This document shows, piece after piece, positions 33,499 through 45,249 of a stretch of 64,000 nucleotides of DNA. The DNA is from Proteles cristata cristata. Lineage: Eukaryota > Chordata > Mammalia > Carnivora > Hyaenidae. The stretch lies in NCBI GenBank assembly GCA_017311185.1, contig JAESUZ010000761.1, forward strand, positions 877,001 through 941,000. The letters run 5' to 3'. The position numbers and the translations under genes were made by a program. The notes under the pieces were generated by a model. That model had not been told where the DNA came from and did not search any database. It saw nothing but the letters and a program-made list of their open reading frames with translations. How positions within the stretch are numbered: the first letter of the stretch is position 1; each line of letters begins with the position of its first letter.

Positions 33499-35190
33499 CT
33501 GCAGGGTAACAAACAGCAACATGGAGAGGGTTAGCATGCACTCATGCCACTGAAAATCAAAGTAGGTGAGCTCCCCATCCCGGGTCAGCCCTGGGTCCTC
33601 CTCCAGAGCCTTGGGAACAACCCAGGAGTAACAAAAGCTGCCACTTCAACTGTTTGCTAGGAGTTGGGTGTTGTTCTAGGTACTTTAACGCATACCCACT
33701 GGTTACATCTTCCTAACAACGCTGTGAGTTAAGTACCGTCATTATACCCATTTTGTGGATGGGGAAGAGGATACATCGAGGTTATGTGACTCGGTCATAA
33801 ATTTAGGAAGTGGGAGAACAGCAACTGGACACCACACTCTCACTGTGCCCTGGGCTTTTCTAGACTCCTGTCATCCCAGAGCCGTGACATTCGATGCGGC
33901 TAGGACCTCACCAAAGGTGCTGTTATAACCTCCTTTTCTCAATGTGGTACATTTATGGTCCCACGTTAGCCACTGTAGATCAATGGTGGCTGCGTGCAGA
34001 ATGCCACTGAATGGGCGTGTCATAATGCAGCCTGAATGATGGATAGTTAGGTCGGTTCTCAGGTTTTGCTCTTCTCAGCAATGCTCTGCTAAACAGATGG
34101 GTACGGACTCCTTTGTGCTGTGTGACTATCTTCCAAGGATCATCCCTCAGAGACAGAAGGGACAGGTTCGTCCACACATCACCAATACCTCCTCTTACTG
34201 TGAAACTCCCCTCAGAAAGGTGGGGTCAGTGGCCACCCCCATTTCCCTACAGCTCCCCAACCCCGGGCGCTGCCTGCCTTCGCCATTCCGATAGGCAAAG
34301 AATAATGACATCTACTTTGTGTTTTCGTTTTGTGCCCAATGAGGTTGACCATCTACTGTCTAAACATGAATGGGACGCTTGCTTGTATCCTTTGTCCATT
34401 TTCCTACCGGTGTGTTCATCTCTCACATTTGTTTGTAAGGGCTCTTTCTATAGTCGGGACCTCAGCCTTTAACAGCTGTTTCCCAGCTCAGCGCTCGTCT
34501 CTCGAATGAGTTTGTGGCATCTCTGGTCCAAGGCACGCACCGCAGCGCACCGGGGCGAACGCACGGGCAGTATGTCTGGTGGGGCTCGGGCCACCCAGGC
34601 CCCGTGCGGCTTCCCCGCGGCTGTCAAAATCTTGGTACATCTGTGACTCGTTCATACTGCGTTATTTGGGACGCTCTGGGGTAGAAGTGTATTTGGGCAA
34701 TTATAAACGGCTGTATGGAGCCTTAGTGGGGGGAAGTGGGAGGGTAGAGTCTCCTAGGCTAAAACGGGGTCTTCAGTGAGCCCTGGAAGCGTGCCCATGT
34801 GTGTCCCCCCCGCCACGCCCCGGTCTGGGGGGTGCGAGCCGGTCCTCACCTGTCTTCCTCTGGGGCTTGCTGCTCGGCCCCCGCCTGGTGCTGGATGTGG
34901 GCCATCTCCTCGCTCTGCCGCCGCTTTCTCTTGTCCCGGATGCTCAGGCAGATGGAGAGCAGCAGCAGCATCACCCCAGCCCCGACCAGCACGTAGGCCA
35001 CCGAGAAGGTCTTGCTCTTGAGGATCCCGCTGCCGATCTCGGTCTTGTTCCCCTGAGTGGTGGGCTTCTCGGCGGCGCTGAAGCCGGGCACCAGGTTCCA
35101 CATGGCCATGATGACCCCGAGAACCAGCATCCCCAGGCCGATGGCGGTCAGCGCGTAGTGGGAGCCATTGGCCTTTGACTGGGCCATCAT
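33090..35190 (-). CDS. TMEM51: TMEM51, transmembrane protein 51 (complete coding region, two exons)
   Basis: The spliced reading frame joins 35190-34850 to 33498-33090 and gives 249 residues plus a TGA stop. I recognise it as TMEM51; the human protein is about 253 residues from memory. Residues 12-34 and 62-84 are hydrophobic membrane segments. The short loop between them has one N-glycosylation sequon (NKT, 48-50). A basic stop-transfer run (RDKRKRR, 85-91) follows the second segment. The long tail is hydrophilic, with an acidic run (116-120), a Lys/Arg-rich block (189-206) and three PxY-type motifs: VPSY 127-130, LPSY 154-157 and PPQY 232-235. Two hydrophobic segments plus the basic run suggest both ends are cytoplasmic. 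The biochemical function of the family is poorly known. The start is a double Met (MM); the frame is intact with no break. Confidence 0.95.
33499..34849 (-). other. TMEM51: TMEM51 coding intron
   Basis: GT-AG intron on the minus strand (GTGAGG ... CTGCAG). It carries an antisense MIR near 33655-33830. The remainder looks single-copy; I see no other gene in it. Confidence 0.85.
33655..33830 (-). mobile_element. MIR, antisense
   Basis: GTTCTAGGTACTTTAACGC, CATTATACCCATTTTGTGG and CGAGGTTATGTGACTCGG, inside the TMEM51 coding intron. Confidence 0.75.
34850..35190 (-). CDS. TMEM51: TMEM51 first coding exon (both membrane segments)
   Basis: This exon codes residues 1-113 and the first two bases of Ser114. 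The donor reads GAAGACAG|GTGAGGACC on the minus strand, with the intron starting at 34849, a near-consensus site in phase 2. The exon holds both hydrophobic segments and the glycosylation sequon. It is relatively CpG-rich compared with the surrounding sequence. Confidence 0.93.
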
Positions 35191-35390
35191 GCCAGCGGGG
35201 GCAGGGCAAGGCCCGGCTCAGAGGAGGGAGATCGAGAGAGAAGGGCAGCGGCGGCAAAGAGCAACAAACACCCGCTCAACGCGCTGAACAAAGTCCCTAG
35301 GGCCCCACTGAGGCAACGGCGGCTGAGCTCTCGAGGGAGGGCGTCGAGAAAGTTCGAGGCATCCCGTGGGATAGGCTGTGGCCGAGAGGT
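35191..35390 (-). other. TMEM51: TMEM51 5' UTR part of the first coding exon
   Basis: On the minus strand a long pyrimidine tract ends in CTTTCCTTCCAG|ACCTCTCGG, which puts an exon start at 35390, 200 bases before the ATG. This implies at least one more noncoding 5' exon upstream (higher coordinates), which fits my recollection that TMEM51 has distant 5' exons. A weaker alternative acceptor (CCTCCTCTGAG) lies nearer the ATG at about 35218. The choice is inferred from splice-site strength only. Confidence 0.6.
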
Positions 35391-36167
35391 CTGGAAGGAA
35401 AGCGCAGAGAGGAGAGAGGAAGGTGAGTTCGGATCCAAGACGTTCCGTGCGCCCAAGCAGCTACCACGCCGGATGGAGCCAGGGCTCTGACCCGGCCTCG
35501 CCTCTGATGCCTTCCAGATGCATCACGGGCTGCGCTCGGCTCCCTCTGTGCGCCTGCGGGAGGAGGGCTGGTCCGCCCACCCCACCCAAAAAGGAAAAGC
35601 CAGACCTTTCCATGCAGGAGACCAGAAAGGTCAGAGCTCCGGGTCCTTAAAACATTTTGTGGAATTTAATGAAGTGCAGTGAAATCTGAGCTCTCACTGG
35701 GTCCAGCGGGGAGCGAGAAGGACAGGATGCACAGCTGGGGTCAGTCAGCAGTACCCAGGTCGCCTGGGTGCGGGGCACCCGTCAGTGAAATGTCCCAGTC
35801 CACCCAGCCTACGGTCTGGTCACCACCCTCAATGGCTCCCCGTTTCCTGCAGCAGGAAGCCCAGGCTCCTAGAATCACGCCTGTGACTCCCTCTCCCCCC
35901 CACCTCGGCCCCCATCTCTCCCCGCACCCTTCTCCGCCACCCCCTCTAGCCTCTCTGCAGCTGTCTGGTCACCGCTGCTCAGCTGCCCCTTTCCGGGGGC
36001 TCCCACAAGCCCCCGCAACTGCTGTGGCCAGACTCCCTTCATCTTCGCACCAAGGACCTGGCAGGGACTGCAAACATGTCTGCCGATTCACTGAATGAAA
36101 TGCAGAGGCCACCCGAAGCCATGCCCTGAGGCTAGCCTCCCTTCAGCCATACGGAGTTTTGTTTTTC
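35391..36167. other. TMEM51 5' intron side, no exon recognised
   Basis: GC-rich single-copy-looking sequence next to the first coding exon. Open frames carry no recognised domain. Confidence 0.4.
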
Positions 36168-36380
36168 TTTTTTTTAATGTTTATTTTATTTTTGAGAGAG
36201 AGAGAGAGAGCACGTGTGCAGGAGGGTAGAGAGAGAGGGAGACATGGAATCCGAAACAGGCTCCAGGCTCTGAGCTAGCTGTCAGCACAGAGCCCGACAC
36301 GGGGCTCGAACCCACAAACTGTGAGATCATGACCTGAGCCGAAGTCGGAAGCTTATCTAACTGCGCCACCCAGGAACCCC
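36168..36380 (-). mobile_element. CAN-type SINE, antisense
   Basis: GAGTTTTGTTTTTCTT before and GGGTTTTGCTTTTCTT after; end GCGCCACCCAGGAACCCC. Confidence 0.93.
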
Positions 36381-36894
36381 CAGGGTTTTGCTTTTCTTAA
36401 AGGGGCAAGCTTCTGCCCCTTCCTCATCGTAGCTGCCATGCCTGGCTGCATGAGATACCCTCTTCCCCTGAAGCACCTCAGAGACCCTGTGCTAAAGGGA
36501 GCAGCCCCCCGTCCTGGGGTTCCATGACCATTTGTTGGCTGGGAGAGTGAGTCAGACATGCAAGGCCCCTGAAGGTTTAGCTCAGAACACTCTCAGGGAC
36601 CAGATGGACCAGCGAGCAGCACCGTTCCGGGCTATTCCTGGGATAGCAACCTTTGTAGAACAGTAAAACTTGACAGATGTTTGGACGGGCAAGGCCCTGT
36701 GTTCAATTCTGCATTCTTTCCAATCTTTCCAGAAGGACGGCTAACCAGGCCACTTGAAATCTAATCCTGCAGAGATATTTTCTCATCAAACAACGGGCTC
36801 AAATCTGAAACTGGCCACTTTGTTAAAAAAAAAATACTCTAAAAATATTTGGGATAATCTCCTTTATTGGCTTGGGGTCTATTCCTTCTTTTTT

Positions 36895-37040
36895 GCACTC
36901 AACAAATATTTCTTGCACATCTGCTAAGCAGTGGTAGGCACTGGAGAAATACCAGTGAGCAAGTTAAGGGCTAGTGGGGCTTCTGGGACAGCAGGAAAAA
37001 GTCTACAAGGAAAAACAGCAAAGTGGGAAGAAAGTGTAGA
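36895..37040 (-). mobile_element. L2, antisense
   Basis: CACTCAACAAATATTTCTTG and GGTAGGCACTGGAGAAATAC, typical antisense L2 start. Confidence 0.7.
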
Positions 37041-37639
37041 TGCCGTAATTTGGTAGGTGTGTGTCCTATATGGAAAGTCTCCATGAGTGAGAAGTCCCAC
37101 TACACACGATATGGTCTGCACCCTGTTCGTGCTGTCCTACATGTATTTGTGCGTATGCACATATGCATACACCCTGGTGCACGGACATGTATGCGTGTGC
37201 ATGCAGGGCACTGAACAAGGACCCCATCCCGCTGCAGCCAGTGGCGGTGGGATCAATGAAAAGTATACACAAGGGTGTTTGTTTCTTCCAATAGCACTCA
37301 CAGCCAGCAAAGGAAAGGAGGAGGAGACTGGCGGTTCTGCCATATGGATCTGAGACAGCGCCAGCAGGGGAGGGCCCTGGGTGCAGAGGTGCAGCCTGAG
37401 GCTGTTGCGAGAAGCAGGAGATGAAAAAGCCCATTACTGAGCACCTGCTGGAGGGCCCAGCAGGTAGGCTTGTACCTGGAGGGCTGGCAGTGTGTTTTCT
37501 GAACGAGTGATCAGGGCCACCTCAACATTCCACCTTCCCTGCTCTCTCAACTCCAGCTTTGGCTTTATCCTGTCACATGAGTAAAACAAGCCTCAGGTGA
37601 GCTCCACCGACAGAGATGAAAAGGTCAGGATTTGTACAC

Positions 37640-38240
37640 TTGAGCCCGTCCAATTGTCAGTGGCTGAAAACAGGCAATAATACTCAGTATGTATAACGGG
37701 ATTGGGATAAGCCATTTCCTACCATTTTTCTGGATGGTATTTAGGGATCAAACGTTTCAAAAATGCTTATACCGTTTGGCTCTGTAATTCCAACTTCTAA
37801 GAATGATGTATGGGGTGAGAATAGTCATCGTAGCTTTGTAGGATTGGGAAACTAGACACTACTTAAATAGCCAATAATCTGCATCCGGGTAAATAAAATA
37901 CAGTACGTGTGTTTATTAAATTATAGATTCTAGCCAGCTAATGATACATTTTAAAGTCAAACAAGGTTAAAGAAAATGGTATGTGCAGTGAGATTATAAT
38001 TAAAAAAATTCTATCCATAGCCGTGTATATATGAACACACAGGAAAGAAGCCTGGATGATCCTCCTTATGTTAACACAAAGAGATAAAGTATTTTCATAT
38101 ATATTAACACGTTAGTAAAAATCTCAGAGGAGGGACACTTTCCAAATTCAGCAATGACTGCTTCTGAGAAGGGAGAGGGCTTGGGGAGTAGAGCGTTTAC
38201 TCCATTTCTGTATTTTGAATGGGTTACAATCGGACTGTGT
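37640..38240 (+). mobile_element. L1 3' end (old L1ME/L1M type)
   Basis: TTTGGCTCTGTAATTCCAAC, TTAAATAGCCAATAATCTGC and GGTAAATAAAATACAGTACG follow the ORF2 terminus and 3' UTR of old L1. Confidence 0.7.
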
Positions 38241-38261
38241 TGTTGCAAGGCGACTTAGCTT

Positions 38262-38405
38262 GGTGGTTAATCGTGAACTTTGGAATCAGCGTGGATCCTC
38301 ACTCTACTTTACTAGCTGTGTGACTCTGGGCAGGGTACTTAACCTAGCTGTGCCTCAGTATACACAACTGTAAAGTGGAAATAAAAGCTTTCTAGTACTC
38401 ACTTC
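38262..38405 (+). mobile_element. MIR
   Basis: TTGGTGGTTAATCGTGAAC, TAGCTGTGTGACTCTGGGC and CAACTGTAAAGTGGAAATAA. Confidence 0.88.
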
Positions 38406-38412
38406 ATAGGTG

Positions 38413-38646
38413 TTTTTATTTTAAATTTTTTCAATGTTTGTTTATTTATTTTACATGTTTTATTTATTTCTGAGAGAGAGAGACAGCGTGAGCAGGGGAG
38501 GGTCAGAGAGAGAATCTGAAACAGGCGCCAGGCTCTGAGTTGGCTGTCAGCACAGAGCTCGACACGGGGCTCAAACCCACGAACAGTGAGATCATGACCT
38601 GAGCCAAAGTTGGACACTTAACCAACTGAGCCACCCAGGTGCCCCC
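38413..38646 (-). mobile_element. CAN-type SINE, antisense
   Basis: TTTATTTCTGAGAGAGAG with GTCAGCACAGAGCTCGAC. It abuts another antisense copy. Confidence 0.93.
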
Positions 38647-38847
38647 AATGTTTATTAATTTTTGAGAGACAGAGAGACAGAGTATGAGTGGGGGAAAGGC
38701 AGAGAGAGAGGGAGACACAGAATCTGAAGCAACCTCCAGGCTCTGAGCTGTCAGCACAGGGCCCAACGCGGGGCTTGCACTCACAAACTGAGATCATGAC
38801 CTGAGCCGAAGTTGGACGCTTAACCAACTGAGCCACCCAGGTGCCCC
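38647..38847 (-). mobile_element. CAN-type SINE, antisense
   Basis: Second of a head-to-tail pair, CAATGTTTATTAATTTTTGAG to GCCACCCAGGTGCCCC. Confidence 0.93.
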
Positions 38848-38964
38848 AGGAGAGTTTTGATAAGTGAACAAGTCAAGATATATAAAGCACCAAGAACTGC
38901 GTGTGACCAGCACAAGTGTAGGTTCTTATAAAAAGATTTGTTATTTAATATCATGTAAAGCTTG

Positions 38965-39180
38965 CGTTCTCAGTGGGGTGAGACCACCCATAAAGGGGGG
39001 GCAAAGATCGGTTCTTGGGGATGGTGCAAAAGTCTTGGATATTATAATGGCTCGGGGCCCTCCGTAATACATAAATAGACACATTAAAATTTCATAGGGT
39101 GGGGGCATTACAAAGACAATGTCTAAAAAGACTCTTAAGGGGACAACATTGGGGGAAAAAGGTTGAGAAACACTATTTAA
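38965..39180 (+). mobile_element. Possible hAT-type DNA transposon remnant
   Basis: GTTCTCAGTGGGGTGAGACC at one end and AAAGGTTGAGAAACACT at the other look like hAT-Charlie termini. The family is not assigned. Confidence 0.35.
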
Positions 39181-39234
39181 TGTCTTACATTAAATTTCAA
39201 AACACTCAAATTATGCATACCTTGGTGGTTTTAG

Positions 39235-39257
39235 GTGTGTGTGTGTGTGTGTGTGTG
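39235..39257 (+). repeat. (GT)n microsatellite
   Basis: 23 bases of uninterrupted GT. Confidence 0.95.
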
Positions 39258-39911
39258 GTGGGATTCAAACGATTTTTATTGTCTTTTTCTTCCTGGGAGA
39301 GTAAGAATTGGAAACAGAAATGTGCCTGTGTTGCTCTTAGAAAAAACAAATAAAATAAAGGTTTTTGTGTCTGGGGGTCGTGGCCGATGGTCGCTTCACA
39401 TCGCTCATGGGTTCCGCCCTCCCTCTGCAGCCCAGGACCCTGGTGGGTCGTCCGGAGGATGCGGAAACCCCAGAGCTGCAGCTGCTGGCTATTGATGTTG
39501 TTTCTGGCTCGTTGGCCCACGTTATATTTAGTATGATGTTCTTTCCCTTTCAAAAATATGGAAAGAAGCTAATTTTGTGCTTGGAGGATTTGGAGCACAT
39601 AGTTTCCAACACGTCCCTAAATCAGGGCAGCCTTGGCGGGCAGCGTAGGGTCCCAGCTCAGTGACACTCACCTCTGACTGGACCCATCGTGGCTCATGGT
39701 CAAGGGGGGCCTATGGGATAAGTGAGTGATCCTATACCTGGGTGTTCAAGAAAAGTTGTTAAGCAGGTAAGGGAAGCATGTACCTGTTGTTACCTGGGGC
39801 GCTCAGGGCAGTCTGGGAAACAATTCTTCATGCTAAAATCTTGGGTAAAGGACCCACCTGTAAAAAATCAGAAACATGGCTTTCTAAGTAAGCAGTGAGC
39901 ATTTCTTTCTT

Positions 39912-40129
39912 TAAAAAAAATTTTTTTTAACACTTATTCAGTTTTGAGAGACAGAGAATGAGTGTGGGCGGGGGGGACACAGAGAGAGAGGGAGTCACAG
40001 AATCTGAAGCAGGCTCCAGGCTCTGAGCTGTCAGCACAGAACCCAACGCGGGGCTCGAACTCAGGAACTGTGAGATCATGACCTGAGCCGAAGTTGGACA
40101 TTTAACCGACTGAGCCACCCAGGCACCCC
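39912..40129 (-). mobile_element. CAN-type SINE, antisense
   Basis: GCAGTGAGCATTTC on both sides (about 39893 and 40130). Confidence 0.95.
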
Positions 40130-40469
40130 AGCAGTGAGCATTTCAATCTGAGGTGCTTCTTGGGTAAGTGGGTATGTGTTTCCTTTGTTTTTTCTTGGGG
40201 GAGGGAGGGCATTGGTTGGGGTACACGCAAGAAGTGTCCCAAAAGAAATCAAGCCCCTGTACCAAAAAAGGGGGGCTGCGGAAGGAAGACAGTCCGGTAG
40301 CTGTATTTACCACACCCTTATGTGGTTCTATCCATCTTACACACGTGCTTTGGAGGCTCGAAGCAGAGGAAACACTCCCCCAAGTCACTTTATGAGGGGT
40401 GTATACTCGATCCCCAAAGTAAACACGGACAAGGCAAGAGAGGAAAATGACTGGCCAATGTGATCTGTG

Positions 40470-41200
40470 TGCACACATACAAAAGTCCTAAACAAAATGA
40501 CCGCAAATGGAATCCCACGATGTCAGGTTTTTTAATGTTTTTTAATTTATTTATTTCTAGGAGAGAGAGAGAGACAGCATGAGCAGGGGAAGGTCAGAGA
40601 GAGTGGGAGACACACACTCTGAAACAGGCTCCAGGCTCCGAGCTGGCAGTCAGCACAGAGCCCGACGCGGGGCTCGAACCCACGAACCGCGAGATCATGA
40701 CCCAAGCGAAAGTCGGATGCTTAACCGACTAAGCCACCCAGGCGCCCCTCCCACGATGTTGTTTTAAAGGCAGACATTTACATCATACATCACAATCGTG
40801 TCGGGTTTATCCCAAGAATGTAGGATTGGCTCAACAGGAGGAAACGCATGATGCCCGGTGCCAGGAAGAAGGATGGGCCAGGATGGCATTAGCCATTGGG
40901 GTATTACATGGCCATGAAAATGAATAACCCGCAGCTACATGCACCGACGTTGCCCATTTTGACAAACGTGATGCTCAACGGGAAGGCCATCCCGCATGTT
41001 TCCATCTATAGGAAGTTCCGAATGAGGCAGAACCAAACAACATGTTGCTATTTTTGTAATATGAGGAAGAAATGCAAAGGTTGTAAACTAAAATTCAGGA
41101 TCACAGTTACCTCCTTGGAGGAGGGAGAAACATTGCCTAGAGAGGGGACAGAGAAGGGTACGTGGGTGTTTACTTATTACATGACTCCTTAAACCTCATG
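40470..41200 (+). mobile_element. L1M fragment with nested SINE
   Basis: AAGTCCTAAACAAAATGACC, GGGTTTATCCCAAGAATG and GATTGGCTCAACAGG are ORF2. From 40890 the text resembles the 3' end of old L1. Frames are broken. Confidence 0.65.
40528..40748 (-). mobile_element. CAN-type SINE, antisense (lineage B)
   Basis: TTTCTAGGAGAG and GGCAGTCAGCAC present. CCCACGATGT lies on both sides (40514 and 40750). Confidence 0.95.
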
Positions 41201-41279
41201 GATCTGACGGAGACCGTTTTGATTGGTTGAATTATTTTGCAATAGTAAGAACTGAATAGGAATTTTAAGAGCCCACCAA

Positions 41280-41960
41280 CATTTTCCCAACACTCTTAGC
41301 ATAAAATCCAAACTCTTTTGTCCCACCGGATTGGATTGGCTCCTGCCTCTCTCATCCCTTTTCTCTTGGCTCACCAACCCTCAGTGGCTTCTGTTCTGTT
41401 TTTCCATTCACACCAAGCACCTCCTGCCACAGGGCCTTTGCACTTGCTGTTCCCAGTACCTGAAACACTTTGCCATCTGTCTCTTTGGTCTATTTAAAAA
41501 AAAAATTTTTTTTCATGTTTATTTGTTTTCAAGAGAGAGACACACACAGAGTGCGAGTGGGGGAGGGTCAGAGAGAGAGGGAGACACAGAATCTGAAGCA
41601 GACTCTAGGCTCTGAGCTGTCAGCACAGAGCCCGATGCGGGGCTTGAGCCCATGAACTGCGAGATCATGACCTGAGCTGAAGTTGGCACTTAACCGACTG
41701 AGCCATCCAGGTACCCCTGGTCTGGCTCCTTTTTACTACTTCTGTCTCTTAGCTCAAATTCCATCCCCTCAGCAAGGGTGTCCCTAACTGCTCTATAAAA
41801 AATAGCCCTCCTTCACCCAGCTACCTCCTTGATGACATTCCTTCCCATGGATGGATGACGTTACTTCACAATCTATAATAGTATTGTTTTGTTTTCTTTT
41901 TGGCTCCCTGGTTCCCCCGCTGGACTATAAGCTCCCTGAAATAAACTTATCATTAAGGAA
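41280..41960 (+). mobile_element. L2 split by a SINE
   Basis: GCATAAAATCCAAACTCTTT and CAGGGCCTTTGCACTTGC lie before the SINE. TCAGCAAGGGTGTCCCTAAC and CTGGACTATAAGCTCCCTG lie after it. Confidence 0.85.
41494..41717 (-). mobile_element. CAN-type SINE, antisense
   Basis: TTTTCAAGAGAGAGACAC, GTCAGCACAGAGCCCGATG, end GAGCCATCCAGGTACCCC. Nested in L2. Confidence 0.93.
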
Positions 41961-43660
41961 GCTAACAGTGCTTAATAACTATTTATAGAACGAATATCTG
42001 GCAAGTTAAAAAGTTTAATGTCCCACATCAATTTGCTGAAATTCCCAGCCCATAGTTGGCCCCGAGGGGGAGAGGACTGGTCAGAGCAACTTTCAGGAGT
42101 ATCCCGTACGCAGGCGATTTGCTGACAACATGGAGGAGGTGCTCAGGTTAATTCTGATTTCCGTCCGGGCCCAAGGGGGTGACTACCAACGTGCCCTGGT
42201 GGGGCTGAGATGTCAGCGTTCCCGGCATTTCTAGGCAGGAGTCGGCAGGGGTGAGGACCCTGAGTCTCCTTCCTGTTGGGCAGCCGCGGGCTTCCCTCCC
42301 AGGAGCAGCCCTGGCCCAACCAGAGGCAGCATGGATTTCGGGGTGGGGGCGTGCAGTCACAGCCCTGGACACGAGATGGACATGAACGCACCCCACTTGG
42401 CCGAGACCCCAGTCCATCCCACACCTAGACTGGAGTTTCTAGGCGTCCAACATGAAGACGACGCCTGGAATAAAATCAAACGGAAGAAAAGGAAAAGAGG
42501 CTCTGTTCTGGCTGAAACGGAGCCAAGGGTCCCCAGTGACGGTGGAGCGTTCCCTTGCCCCGTTCCTGCAGGATCCCAGAAGTTCTCTGGAACGCGGTTT
42601 AGAAACCGAGGATCTGATCTAGACCCGTGGGCAGCCGTGAAGCTTGCCCCCTGGCCCAGAGACGTCCCGCCTTCCCTGGGAGGGGACCTCAGGCCTGGCG
42701 TTGTGACCAGTTCCCAGGACAAAGAGCCTCCTTGACCGTCTCCCAGTGCCCCCAGCTCTTCCTGCCAAGCTGCATAATTGGGAAAGGGATCCCCCCACCC
42801 CCACCCCACTGCATTTGCAGGGAACCAGGCCACATTCCCATCACAAAGGAAGAACTCAGTGGGGCCCTCTGCGCCAAGTTTCAGCCCTGAGTCACTTTTG
42901 TCACCAAGTTCCAGTCCCATGCAGCGGGGACAGGAGGAGAAGGGGCCTGAGCCACCACTGCTGCTGCTCCCCTCCTGCCTGGGAGGGTCAGGCCACCTCC
43001 CTCCCAACCAAGGTCAAAGGCATCAGGTTCCCCTTCATTCAGAGCATGTTCTTGTCGACTGAGCACCTGTGGCCAAATGACTCATACGGGTAGAGGGGAG
43101 GGAGGAGGGCTGCCTGGGCCGGAGAGAGCCGACAGTAAAGCAAAAAAGGCTAAGTGATCCGCGAGGCAGAGAAAGAACCGTAGGAGGGGCAGTGGAAGTC
43201 CCAGCAGCAGCAACCTTCAAGGAGAGAGGAGCCCCACCATCCCGGAATCTCAGAGAGGTTACAAAATCCGCCCCAGGGCACACAGCGCTAAGCAGCTGGC
43301 AAGGTTCAGGGTCAAGTCCAGCTGACTTTGCAAGCGCCCCTCCTTCCCTAGCACCACAAGGCTCCCTGGGCAGGGTGGCCGGGGACAGAAAGGAGCGCTG
43401 CAGTTTCTTCTAGGAGATATTTCATCACCAAAGCACGAGGGATAACGGGTGTGCCTTTCTTTTAAAATGGCTTTCTAAAAAATAAAAAATAAAATAAAAT
43501 GCCTTTCTGAAGGATCTGAGTCCCACAATTCCTGGGTCCCTATTGTGTGCCAGGGGCTTCACGGGGACACATGGATGTGTGAGATACTTTTGCAGTCCAG
43601 CAGGAAGACACGTGACTCTTCCTCATAGATGGGAAGTCAACATCAGGTAAGTAAGAGTGA
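41961..43660. other. Repeat-poor GC-rich tract upstream of TMEM51, no gene recognised
   Basis: 1.7 kb without SINE or LINE. It holds a 216-residue minus-strand and a 134-residue plus-strand open frame, both unrecognised and probably chance. Two AP-1-type sites lie about 190 bases apart (TGAGTCA 42888-42894 and ATGACTCAT 43077-43085). Confidence 0.4.
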
Positions 43661-43664
43661 AAGT

Positions 43665-43815
43665 GTGTCAGGTACCAACTCTGTGATAGGCCCTGTGTCC
43701 ATATCAAGTGTATGATCCCCTGATAATTATTATTTCTATTTTACATAGGACACAGAGGCTCAGAGAGGTAAAGGAACTTGTCCAAATTTGCACAGCTACT
43801 ATAAAAGGCAGGTAT
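43665..43815 (-). mobile_element. MIR, antisense
   Basis: CAACTCTGTGATAGGCCC, TTACATAGGACACAGAGGC and GGTAAAGGAACTTGTCC. Confidence 0.8.
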
Positions 43816-44112
43816 AAGGTATGTCTGATTCTGAAACCCATAAATCACAAGGTAGGACTGCTAAAATGGGGCACATAAAACGAGCCTACAGAAAGGGCGA
43901 CACCTTAGCGTTGAAGCACGTGGGGAAGGAAGACCCAGAAGCTGTGCAAGGCCTTGAGGTGTATGTAGATTTACCCTGGGTGGAGTTTGGGGGTAAGAGG
44001 GGATTAGGGAGATCTGTGGGGAGGGTTCAGTCTGAGAAACTCCACAGAGATGGGAGAGGACAGTTCCCAGAACCTAGCACTTGCTGCAGTGAGAAGAGAA
44101 GGGAGTGGTGAA

Positions 44113-44330
44113 ATTTTTAAAATGTGTATTTATTTTTGAGAGAGACAGAGCACGAGCTGGGCGGGGAGGGGAGGGGGGCAGAGAGAGAGGGAGACACAGA
44201 ATCCCAAGCAGGCTCCAGGCTCTGAGCTGTCAGCATAGAGCCTGATGGCGGGGCTCGAACTCGCAAGCCGTGAGATCGTGACCTGAGCTGAAGTCAGGCA
44301 CTTTAACCAACTGAGCCACCCGGGCGCCCC
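44113..44330 (-). mobile_element. CAN-type SINE, antisense
   Basis: GTATTTATTTTTGAGAGAGAC, end GAGCCACCCGGGCGCCCC. Confidence 0.94.
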
Positions 44331-44549
44331 TCAGTGTTTCTTGGGAAATGTGACATCGCTATGATTCCCTGCCAGGACCGAGTCTGGTGCCCATGACATG
44401 CAAGGCAGGAAGTAGGGCTCCTACTCAAAGCGAGTCTGACACCTTGGTCCTTCTCCACGCCACTGGTGGCCCGTCCCACCCTGGTGAGCAAGGCGGCGCG
44501 CAGGCGCTGACCACCCTACCCGGCCCTGGCACCCAGCCAGCAGCAGGAC

Positions 44550-44760
44550 TACCTGCTACTGTTTCCTGGACGCTACTGTGTGCTGGGCTCACACGAAGCG
44601 CTTTGCATGGGCTGCGCTCACTCACTCCACCCCAGCATCGTATGAGCGAGGTGCTCTTACCCCCACCTTCGTCCGTGCTATCGCTGAATCCACTGAGGCA
44701 CAGAGAGGTTGAGAAACTTGCCCCAGGTCTCACCGTGTGTAAGTGGTGGTCATGTGCACA
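44550..44760 (-). mobile_element. MIR, antisense
   Basis: CTACTGTGTGCTGGGCTC, CACTGAGGCACAGAGAGG and GTGTGTAAGTGG. Confidence 0.75.
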
Positions 44761-45249
44761 GAGCCTCAGCCAAACTCCCCAGATCAAGACAGGCGGGGCC
44801 TGAGGCCAGCGGCACGTCCTCCGCCAGACAGGGAGCTGCGGCCACTTCCCTGCTCGGTCAGTGTGCCGGCTGCCCGCCAGGCTCATGCGAACACGGGCAC
44901 CACGTGGACGGTGCCGATGTCCTTGTGCAGGTCATTTTGGATGCTGACATGAGTCATTCGTCTCTCCTCCCCAAGGGGCATTTTGGAGCAAAACGCAGGC
45001 AGATGGGAGAATTTGACTCAGGGACCGCACAGACTGTTTCGGAGTCTCGCCCATGCCCAGCACGCGGTGGGCTTCCCAGGGTGGACTTGGGGCTCGAGGC
45101 TGCGTTCCCATCTCGGCCCGGCGACTTCAGGCACCTAGAGGCTACCTCTCACCTCTGACCGCTTTAGCTTTCTCACTGGTCGGGGAGCTGGACGTGGATC
45201 GAACTCGTGGGTTCTTAGGCGTTACAGGCTCAAAGTTTGCGGGTACAGG

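Noticed and set aside
42331..43007. 216-residue minus-strand and 134-residue plus-strand open frames
   Set aside because: No recognised domain, overlap on opposite strands, GC-rich context, no splice or poly(A) support.
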